From Phaeoceros laevis (lineage: Eukaryota; Anthocerotophyta; Anthocerotopsida; Notothyladales): a DNA stretch of 38,542 bases. A program made the position numbers and the translations under genes. Below, in pieces: positions 30,591-38,542 of this stretch (the first letter of the stretch is position 1; each line of letters opens with the position of its first letter). Location: assembly GCA_049999765.1 (NCBI GenBank), contig JBNGIQ010009458.1, forward strand, positions 291,346 through 329,887. Direction: 5' to 3'. The notes under the pieces are model-generated. The model was not told the origin of the DNA and did no database searches. It saw only the letters and a program-made list of their open reading frames with translations.

Positions 30591-30633
30591 TGAAAGTTCG
30601 AGGTGTGAAAGTTCGAGGTGTGAAAGTTCGAGG
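30589..30633. repeat. Three tandem copies of a 15-bp unit
   Basis: TGTGAAAGTTCGAGG repeated exactly three times at 30589-30603, 30604-30618 and 30619-30633, starting at the outer edge of the right arm of the inverted repeat. Confidence 0.97.
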
Positions 30634-30720
30634 TCAAGGGGTTGACAGGATAGTATCATAGTATGACTGTATTATATGTCATAGCAATGTGAAGTTTGCA
30701 GGATTTGGACAAAAACACAA

Positions 30721-30901
30721 CACTCACTTTCATATGCAAAGACTCCAAACACTCACTTTTAAATGTAAAGCCTGGCCCCCCAAAAGAGGACATGGTATCA
30801 ACCCCGTACTAAACACTTACTTTCATATGTAAAGACTCCAAACACTCAATTTCAAATGTAAAGTCTGGCCTCTTAAAACAGGACATGGTATCAACCCCCT
30901 A
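30721..30901. repeat. 93-bp tandem duplication in AT-rich DNA
   Basis: Copy 1 is 30721-30813 and copy 2 is about 30814-30901. Shared landmarks are CTTTCATATG(C/T)AAAGACTCC, AAATGTAAAG(C/T)CTGGCC and ACATGGTATCAACCCC. The copies differ at roughly one base in ten. The CACT(C/T)A(C/A)TTT phrase also recurs inside each copy. Confidence 0.85.
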
Positions 30902-31445
30902 ACGTGAATGACATTGTACACTGGAGTCACTCGATCATAGCAAAAGACCTACCAGATTGGACTATAGCAAAGGACCCACCTAGCGTGAATGACATTGAAG
31001 ACTACAAGCAAATATAACTAAACACTAGAAACAAAACACATACATACAAGCTAAGGATTGAAGGCTCAAAACAATTAGGGACATGCTCTCTTTGGAGTCC
31101 TTGAGTCCTTACATAGACAAACTCACAAACCATTGTTATCAAGATCTCTAAATAAGTATGGGAATGAGTTTTGGTGAAGTATACATGAAAGAGTTATGTC
31201 ATACACCCCGTTTCTTTGGGTGATGTAAATTACTCTGAAATTCATGGAATATTACAAGGGTGGAAACCTAACTCAAGTTATCGATGTATAAGAAAGGATA
31301 GAGACCCAGATACGTCTCTCTCCGTTTCTTTATTGTGGATCCTTTTTATTAATATTTAAACTTGTAGGTCTTAAACCAATAACGTAAGCCCAGGGAGTGG
31401 CGGGCCAGTTAGAAGGTGAAAGTAGTAGGCAAAGTTGAACCCAGC
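30902..31445. other. AT-rich non-coding DNA, possible transposon relic
   Basis: Composition is clearly lower in G+C than in the gene regions. GTGAATGACATTG occurs twice (about 30903 and 30984). The 31200-31375 stretch (GGTGGAAACCTAACTC, AGAGACCCAGATACG, TCTCTCCGTTTCTTTATTGTGG) resembles the edge of a long terminal repeat, but no second copy, primer-binding site or polyprotein frame is in the window. Confidence 0.35.
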
Positions 31446-31545
31446 NNNNNNNNNNNNNNNNNNNNNNNNNNNNNNNNNNNNNNNNNNNNNNNNNNNNNNN
31501 NNNNNNNNNNNNNNNNNNNNNNNNNNNNNNNNNNNNNNNNNNNNN
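31446..31545. other. Assembly gap (100 N)
   Basis: Exactly 100 N, the conventional placeholder for a scaffold gap of unknown size. The real distance between the repeats to the left and the gene to the right is therefore uncertain. Confidence 0.99.
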
Positions 31546-32479
31546 AAACCTTTGCGAAACGCGAAACTCTGAAACTTAGAAATAAGAAACGCGTTTTGTT
31601 GGCGATGGAACCGCGTTTCCTGCAACTAGGAACACGCCGGCAGCACAAGCCCAACTTCGCAGTTTTCTTATAGACTAACTTTTAGTCGTGCGTGAAGTTC
31701 AAAAACTTGAGAACCAGATTAGAAATAATCCGCATGTTCCTGTCGACATGATTGAGCGAGGCTCCACGTGTTGCGTCGGAAAAGACCCACGAGCCATTAT
31801 TGTGCCTTACTTCGCCACGCGTCCCTGCACTGACCCAATGACTGTCGACCACGTTGCGAGCTGAAACTTCTACTTCCGCCAACCACGAAACCTCAACCGG
31901 AGTCAAACGGAGTCACTGGTTACGCGTCCAACGGTATTACCTGCCGTCGTTTATACATACTTTATGACGGCGAAGTCCTAAAAATAACCGGCTCCGCTTG
32001 ACAAGTTCAGTGTTTAAACCGCGAAAGTGTCCCGCAGATACCGTTTGCATATTCTACACGGTACGTACCTGCGCAGTGCGTCCTACGGTGTTCGGCCGGC
32101 CTGTAATGATATGAGAGCCGGTGGCCTCACTCAACTCAGCCTTTGATCCCGCCAAGAGCCCGCTCTTTGCGGATTGAGCTGTTCCGCTCGCGTCCGGACG
32201 TCACTTTCTCTCCGGTCTCGGTAACGACGTATGCGGCAGGTTCGAGAGCCAGAGCTCACTCTGAGACAGGAAAGCGGAAGGTGACGTACATTTGCTGCAA
32301 TTCTCGGTGGCAGCTGGAGCCAGGGTCTGAGCCTGCAGGCCCCAAGGAAGCTCACCAGGTGTAACGTCGGCGTGGATTGCGTGAGGATGAAGGTTGGGGA
32401 GTTCTTTGGGTTGTCACAGAACCGCCAGGCGTGCTGGTTTAGTTGTTAGGAATTTGCGAGTGCAGGAGGCTAGAGTTGT
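31546..32479. other. Non-coding region between two gaps
   Basis: Begins with AAACCTTTGCGAAACGCGAAACTC and ...GAAACGCGTTTTG, short GCGAAAC-type repeats and a small GCGTTT/AAACGC inverted motif. Open frames on either strand (for example 31682-31906 and 32131-32355) have no family features. The right part may be promoter of the metallophosphoesterase gene. Confidence 0.4.
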
Positions 32480-32579
32480 NNNNNNNNNNNNNNNNNNNNN
32501 NNNNNNNNNNNNNNNNNNNNNNNNNNNNNNNNNNNNNNNNNNNNNNNNNNNNNNNNNNNNNNNNNNNNNNNNNNNNNNN
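32480..32579. other. Assembly gap (100 N)
   Basis: 100 N of unknown true size, lying within what is probably the promoter or 5' UTR of the metallophosphoesterase gene. Confidence 0.99.
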
Positions 32580-33236
32580 GTTTTTGTTTGGAAGCGGCGT
32601 TGTGCGGTCTGTAGAGGGTTGGTTGTGGAGCTAGACAGCACCGAAGAATTTTTTACAGGAGCTCTTGGAGAGTAAGAGCAGTTGAGCTGGAGGCATTTTC
32701 TAGGTGCGTTGGAGATACTGACGTCGGTTACACCTGATCGGTGGCAACTGAATCTTGCTCATCGTTGACGGCTGTGTTATCGAATTTTAAGTGCCGGCCG
32801 TTTCGTGGAGATCTGGTTCCACCAGCCTAGGTCTTCCCAGTGCCATGTACTCATAGCGGGTGGAACAGCTCTATGACCTCTCATGGCATGGTCAGTCAGC
32901 CCGTGTGCAGCTTTTGGTGAAGATTTTTTGGGGTTTGTTTGGTGCTATTCGGTGAGAAAGGCAAGTGCCTCGGACTGTGCTTCCTCAAGGTCAGCTCAGT
33001 TGCGCAATAGGTGTACCGCCTGTTGCCAGTTTCAGGGACTGGGCAAGTCGTCTCCAATTGAGCTTTATTTGGTTCACCACAGGTACGTCATCAAGTGCCG
33101 TTCTCACAGCTTTTGTTGTGAACTCAGTGTGCATTCTCTCCTAGGCAAAGCCAAATTTAACGTCAGGTGTTTAATTCATCCAGAGCCTCTTCAATCTCTT
33201 GGCAAGGAATATTAGGGCAATTAAGTTCTCGTGAAG
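32580..33236 (+). promoter_or_regulatory. Probable 5' UTR/promoter of the metallophosphoesterase gene, with possible UTR intron
   Basis: No protein-like frame is present. CCACAG|GTACGTCA at 33077-33090 and CTCTCCTAG|GCAAAG at 33136-33150 would define a 62-bp GT-AG intron (33083-33144) in the 5' leader. An in-frame TAA at 33222-33224 shows that the ATG at 33237 is the first Met of its exon. Confidence 0.4.
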
Positions 33237-36200
33237 ATGAAGACTGTCCGGACTATATTGACCAGCCCGGAGCACTATCCTCACGAGCATTCTCAGCATG
33301 CGATTTTGGCAGTTTTGGTTGCCTCTATTTTTCTCATCTCAACGGACAACATGCATACCCTTGTGCACAAATTGGAGGACAACATGAAATGGTGGTCAAT
33401 CTATGCATGTCTTTTGTTGTTCTTCTATTTTTTCTCGTCACCATTTCTCGGGAAAACGATTCAACCAAGCTACACGAACTTCAGCCGCTGGTACTCGTCT
33501 TTACAGAACTCTTTGCAGCTCTGTTCTTTGTCCGGGTGCGCAGGTTTCCTGTACTGATGTGTCACTTTGTTGTGGGGCAGGTATGTTGGCTGGCTTCTTA
33601 TAGCAGCTGTCCATCATCTTCCAAGCTTCCAGTCTATGGGTGTTGACCTGCGCATGAATTTATCTCTCTGGTTGACACTGTTCGTGGCATCCATTCTGTC
33701 CCTGCTTGCTTTCCATGTTACATTTCTTGGACTCTGGTACCTAGGGTTGGCAGCACGAGTTGCTGGAAAGAAGCCTGAGATTCTCACCATCTTGCAGAAC
33801 AGTGCGGTATGTTTGCAGCAAGCATGTCACTAGTTTCCCAACCTTTGAGTTTGTCAAAATGGCAGTGCGACCTTCTATGATTTTCCTGTACTCGGGTGGC
33901 CATAAGTCCTTCTTCAGAACTGTTGTGTGTTCCATGTTTGCAGGTGCTGAGTCTCGCATGCTGTGTATTCTACAGCCACTGTGGAAATCGTGCTCCTTTC
34001 AAGGCTGCCACAGGGTTTCAGTGGTTCAGAGAATTCTTGTTTGAGCAGCTCCCTAAGTGGAATGCCACTGCCATGTATCAAGGCTGGCCTCCTATGCACG
34101 TATTTAAGGAACAAGTTTGCACCAATTGGCTTGGCCCGGTTGGGTCTGCAAGTGATTATCCAGTCTTTTCTAAATGGGCACTATACGGAGAGGTATCCTG
34201 AATTTGCCCTCTCTAGCATATTTGATGTATCAGCAGTAAATGAACAATGTTGTGTGGATTCGTTCTATGTATTGACATGTTGTTTAACTAAGCTACGTTT
34301 TTGGTTTGTTAGAACATTTCATTTTTTTTCGCAAAGTCTCACAAGGGTGTTTTGGTTGTTGCTGCCAGCGTGTGTGTACTGACTCTTGCATGGGATCCTC
34401 GGACAACATATCCCCTGTTTATTCACTGTGGGCAACATTTATTGGGCTTTATGTTGCAAATTATATTGTTGAGCGTTCTACCGGGTGAGTAGTTCGGTGT
34501 TGAAAGCAATGATTTGACCACTTACTGCTGAAGAGTGTTTGCACTCAGTTGAGCTGCGCTAGTTTTGTGCTGGCTTGGTGGTTGAGACTGAAGATGATGT
34601 TCAGAACCTGCTTGTTTGACTGCGATCAGTGTTTTCATTGTGTGGATTACAAATTCTTGTGGCTAAGAGACCTGAGGCGTTGAACAGGTGGGCACTTACT
34701 CACCCTGACTTTGATCAGAAGGCAGAAAAGCAGAAACCTCTGACATCACCAGATTTTTTGGATATGGTACCTTGGTACTCTGGGTAAGCTCTTAGGATAC
34801 TCATGGCCTGTCAAGTCAACCTGACTCAGACTACCTCTATCAGTTGCTTGCATTGAACTTCTTACTGCATCATCCAACTGAACGAATGATCTCTGAATGC
34901 AGGACCTCAGTTGATCTCTTTAAAACTGCGTTTGATTTGCTAGTGTCGGTTACGTTGTTTCTTGGCCGCTTTGACATGAGGACTATGCAGGTAACTGGTT
35001 TGGCTGCTTTGAAGGGGGCTTCGAGTTCTCAAGGTCCAGTGTTCTTCATGTAGGAACATTGCGACTTATCAGCTATTTACCTTACTCTGATGTAGGTAGC
35101 AATGACACAAGCTCAGCAGAGTGGAAAAGCTGATGCGTTTTCACACACCCATTTCAGCGATCGGAAGGACTTTTGGTTTGACTTTATGGCAGACACTGGA
35201 GATGGAGGCAATTCCACCTACACTGTAGCACGGCTGCTTGCACAGCCATCATTACGATCAAAAAATATGCTTAAGGAGTACAAGGACCTTCCTCGAGGTG
35301 ACTTGCTTGTTATCGGGGGCGATCTTGCGTGAGTTCTTGGGATCTTCGTGTGTTGAGTATGATTCTCATTTTTATCGTTGTGCTGAAATGGTTTATTTTT
35401 CACATGGTTTCTTTTCACCTTTGTGCAACTTGGAGCATGACGATTTGTGGTTATTCTGTTGCAGCTATCCAAATCCTTCACAATTCTCATATGAACAGCG
35501 GTTATTCCGTCCGTTTGAATTGGCTATGCAACCTCCGTCATGGTACAGACCTGAGCACATTGCTGTGAAGAAACCTGAACTCCCCAGCGACTTGAAGTCA
35601 ATCAAAGACTATAATGGGCCACAATGCTTCGCAATTCCTGGAAATCATGGTTAACCCCTTGACATGCTCCCACATTAAGTGCTCAGGATGTAGTAGAGTG
35701 CTGTATGCCGTAAAGGCCTTCAGTTTTTTACACTGGCCTAACTCTTTTACTGTGTGGTGTAGATTGGTTTGACGGTTTGGATACATTCATGAGATACATA
35801 TGCCACAAAAGCTGGCTAGGTGGGTGGCTTTTGCCACAGGCGAAAAGCTACTTCGCCGTGCAGCTGCCCCATGGATGGTGGGTTTTTGGTTTGGATCAAG
35901 CTCTCCATGGAGACATTGACATTTTTCAGTTTAAGTACTTTTCTGACGTCATCCGTGAGAAGGTACACCTTGTCTTTGGTGGTATTATGTGGAGGTGTAT
36001 CTTGTGCACTGGTGTAACAAATTGCTCCTTGATTTTGTTGTGTGTCAGGTTGGGGAGCATGACTCTGTAATTCTGGTTACCCATGAGCCTAATTGGCTCC
36101 TAGATTGGTATTGGGAGGGTTCTACTGGCAAGAATGTGGCGCACTTGATAGAGGACTACTTAAAAGGTCGTTGTCGGTTGAGACTAGCTGGGGACTTGCA

Positions 36201-37930
36201 TCACTACATGCGCCATTCAGCAATTCCTTCAGGGGCTACTGTCAACGTTCAGCATTTGGTAGTGAATGGCTGTGGCGGGGCTTTCCTTCATCCAACTCAT
36301 GTGTTCAAGGATTTTTCCCGATTTCAAGGTGCTCATTATCAGCGGATGGCAGCATATCCATCTATCAAAGACTCTCAAAAGGTACTTGAAGAAGCGGATG
36401 CCCTGTTTGTTTTTTTTGGCTGGCTGGCCTGTCAACAGTTCTGTTCAGGCTGAAGTATGAACGCACTGGCTTTTTATGGTCAGATTGCTTTGGGCAACAT
36501 TTTGAAGTTTCGGAAGAAGAACTGGCGATTTGATGTTTTCGGTGGCATAGTTTACTTCATCCTGATCTTCTCGATGTTACCACAGGCAAGACTACTGCCT
36601 CACCTAATTTGCACCTATCAACATGTTGAAGTACATCTACTTTTGTAACACATCTGCGGAACAAAAATTCAAGGCTGTTTTGATCTTGTGCATGCAGTGT
36701 CAGCTCGACCGTTTGCTACAAAAGGATAGCATGGCTGGTCACTTCTATGAGTTCTATTTAATGGTTGGACGTACCACTTCGCGTATGATAGAGCATTCCT
36801 ACATTTCGGCAGCAGCTGCCCTCGGGCTGGCAATTTTTGCAGTGCTGTTTGTTCCTAGCAAGGTTTCTAAGAAATGGCGAGTGTCCATCGGTCTATTACA
36901 TGCTGCTGCACATCTAAGTGCTGCAATGATGCTAATGCTAATTTTGGAACTGGGCATCGAGACATGTGTTCGACATAAACTTTTGGGATCTACAGGTATC
37001 TGTTTGTCATCTTACTCTTCTTGGTTTTGAAGCTGGAATGCCTGCGCTGATACATGGTGCTTTGTTACCAAGATAACTCAGCTCTCTGTCTAAATGCAGA
37101 TTTTCATTCACTGTACGAGTGGTACAGGTCCAAGGAGAATGAGCAGTTTCCAGATCCCGCAGGCTTACGGTCTCGAATGGAATACTGGACTTTCGGTTTG
37201 TATCCGGCATGCATCAAGTATCTCATGGCAGCCTTCGACGTGCCCCAGGTAACTTTGCCGCACTGTCTTTGATGTTGTTCTGTTGTGTAGCCAAAAGTCC
37301 ATCGCATTTGGAACTATTTGTGCTCATCCATCGTGCATGACAGGTAATGGCGGTAACAAGAAGCAAGATTTGCAGGCAGGGCATGCAGGCCTTGCCTCGA
37401 GCCATCATCCTTCTGTACTACGTATCAGTCTTTCTTTACTACTGGGTATTCTCTACTCCGGTGGTTTCTCTGGTCTTCGGGAGCTATCTGTACATATGTA
37501 TCAATTGGTTTCATCTGCATTTTGATGAGGCGTTTTCGTCATTGCGAATCGCCAATTACAAGTCCTTTACACGATGTCACATCACATCGGACGGCGATCT
37601 AGAAGTCTACACCCTGGGCGTCGACAAGGTCTACTCTCCTTCCCAGCCTGGTGCTTGAAGTTGCTTTTTTCAGCGCTGGCAGGTTCTTGTTTGGAATGGA
37701 AGTGGATCTGTTGAGCCAACGGCACTCACCGTCTTGCTGTTTGGCAGGTGCCGAAAGAGTGGGTGCTCGATCCTGAGTGGGAGGCGGAAGCGAGGGGCTC
37801 ACCAGATCCGCCAATGTCACACCTGAGAAAGCACCCCAGCCAGTGGAGTCCAGCTGTGACCATCAGAGACAAGCAGTACAAAGTCAGGATAATTGATTCT
37901 TTTGTGATTCAAAAATTCAACCCATTGTAA
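33237..37930 (+). CDS. Multi-pass membrane calcineurin-like metallophosphoesterase
   Basis: Fifteen exons: 33237-33490, 33581-33806, 33944-34192, 34369-34484, 34688-34783, 34903-34990, 35096-35328, 35465-35649, 35763-35962, 36049-36381, 36484-36585, 36698-36995, 37100-37248, 37344-37628 and 37748-37930, in frame for 998 residues, close to the roughly 1,010 residues of the Arabidopsis At4g11800/At4g23000 family. Several membrane spans lie in the first 340 residues (AILAVLVASIFLIS, FLGLWYLGLAARVAG). The metallophosphoesterase domain follows, with GGDLAYP (417-423), GNHDWFDG (from 480), VTHEPNW (559-565) and GDLHHY (597-602), all metal ligands present. Another membrane block (FSTPVVSLVFGSYLYICINW) comes before a soluble tail. 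The substrate is not known. Intron 11 has a GC donor (CACAG|GCAAGA) and exon 14 ends at a weak AAG|GTCTAC donor. Confidence 0.94.
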
Positions 37931-38329
37931 AAGACGTATCTGGCAAGGGACGGTGACGCCACTGTACAGGCGGAGAGCCAGACTTTTTGCCAAATGCATC
38001 CCAGATTTGCAAAGCTCAGGCTGGCTTTGGAAAAGACTACAGGCCAAAGGTGAGCGGCAGAAGCAGTCGTCGGCCTTGACTCAGCCAGCATACACTTATA
38101 GGTGGGCATTGTCAATGCCTACTGTAAGTCACGGTTTTACAATTGAAGTCTTTGAGACGCTCATCTACTTTCTTGAATGCTTACGTCACTTGCCTTCAGC
38201 TTTCCAGCTCAAAATGCACTAGTCTACCTCCTCAACCGGCAATACTCGTCAACTGCAATTCACCCGATCGAGCTGCGACGGCCTGCTTTGCATTTTGGTT
38301 TGTTCCACAAAAAAGTTGTTGAGAATCCA
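37931..38329. other. Intergenic between convergent genes
   Basis: 399 bp with the 3' UTRs of the metallophosphoesterase gene (plus) and of the partial gene at the right edge (minus). No other structure was recognised. Confidence 0.5.
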
Positions 38330-38542
38330 TCACAAAGGAGCCGGGGCCGGAGACGCCACAGGGCCGTAGGCGCCGCACTGGTCGCCGAAAGCGAGGCCAG
38401 GCCCGCCGTAAAAGAAGCTCACCCTCCAATCCTCGAACACGAAGGGGTACGTGAAGTACCAGATGGGAATCTCAGCGGACTGCGTCAGGCCTTGTGCGTC
38501 TCGCAATCGGCCCTGAGCGTCCACAAATTGGATGTTCCTGTG
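38330..38542 (-). CDS. C-terminal fragment of an unrecognised protein
   Basis: The frame enters from the right edge (HRNIQFVDAQGRLRDAQG) and ends at the stop 38332-38330, giving 70 residues of a C-terminus. It contains aromatic-rich conserved-looking sequence (EIPIWYFTYPFVFEDWRV, SFFYGGPGLAFGDQCGAYGP) and an Ala-Pro-Ser tail. An apparent Met at 38524 is a GTG codon, so it is not a start. It looks like real, conserved coding sequence, but I cannot assign a family from this piece. Confidence 0.6.
   Translation of the reverse strand, partial: HRNIQFVDAQGRLRDAQGLTQSAEIPIWYFTYPFVFEDWRVSFFYGGPGLAFGDQCGAYGPVASPAPAPL

Noticed and set aside
29871-30650. CRISPR-like array in the repeat cluster
   Set aside because: Repeats are a microsatellite, an inverted repeat and contiguous tandem units without regular unique spacers, in plant nuclear DNA.
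31200-31445. Solo LTR of a retrotransposon
   Set aside because: Suggestive edges only. No paired LTR, target-site duplication, primer-binding site or polyprotein can be shown in the window, so it is kept as an unresolved relic.
32230-32260. tRNA B-box-like GGTTCGAGAGCC
   Set aside because: No matching A box or foldable acceptor and anticodon arms around it.

Overview
The window is nuclear DNA of a green plant with a compact, gene-dense genome. Plant origin is supported by a ubiquitin-L40 fusion with the plant ubiquitin residues S19, D24 and A57, an eight-cysteine lipid-transfer protein, a UDP-xylose synthase, a GRXS17-type glutaredoxin and three PLS-class PPR proteins with E domains. Most introns are short (roughly 60-300 bp). 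GRXS17 has two glutaredoxin domains, where seed plants usually have three. Together these suggest a non-seed land plant or a close streptophyte relative. I cannot name the species.

Layout: 1-390 is the 5' end of an unrecognised gene on the minus strand. 1266-2305 (minus) is ubiquitin-RPL40 in five exons, head-to-head with LSM7 (2684-3337, plus, five exons). RIT1, the initiator-tRNA ribosyl-phosphate transferase (3962-6215, minus, six exons), is head-to-head with organellar GatA (6354-8982, plus, ten exons), with only 138 bp between the start codons. An intronless UDP-xylose synthase (9151-10194, minus) diverges from a cupin gene (10695-11240, plus). A secreted LTP-like protein (11563-11919, plus), GRXS17 (12160-13930, minus) and ATG5 (14767-16816, minus, eight exons) follow.

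From 17.2 to 29.1 kb lie three related PPR genes of 983, 1246 and 1036 residues: one on minus, then two on plus. All carry a recurrent insertion of about 16 residues inside L-type repeats. Their lengths differ because they contain 3, 6 and 4 insertion-bearing P-L-S triplets inside a constant set of three ordinary ones. PPR1 also has an upstream exon that completes an OSB-type PDF motif, joined by an apparent GC-AG intron.

From 29.2 to 31.5 kb is repeat DNA: three tandem 84-bp fold-back units, a GATA microsatellite, an inverted repeat with about 84-bp arms, and other tandem repeats, with assembly gaps at 29918-29927, 30439-30448, 31446-31545 and 32480-32579. A 15-exon membrane metallophosphoesterase gene (33237-37930, plus) follows, then the 3' end of an unrecognised gene (38330-38542, minus).

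Most genes are housekeeping functions (translation, mRNA decay and splicing, tRNA modification and charging, redox and iron-sulfur chemistry, autophagy), often in divergent pairs with short shared promoters. Exon structures were read by eye from splice signals, frame continuity and family knowledge. All spliced totals quoted are in frame.
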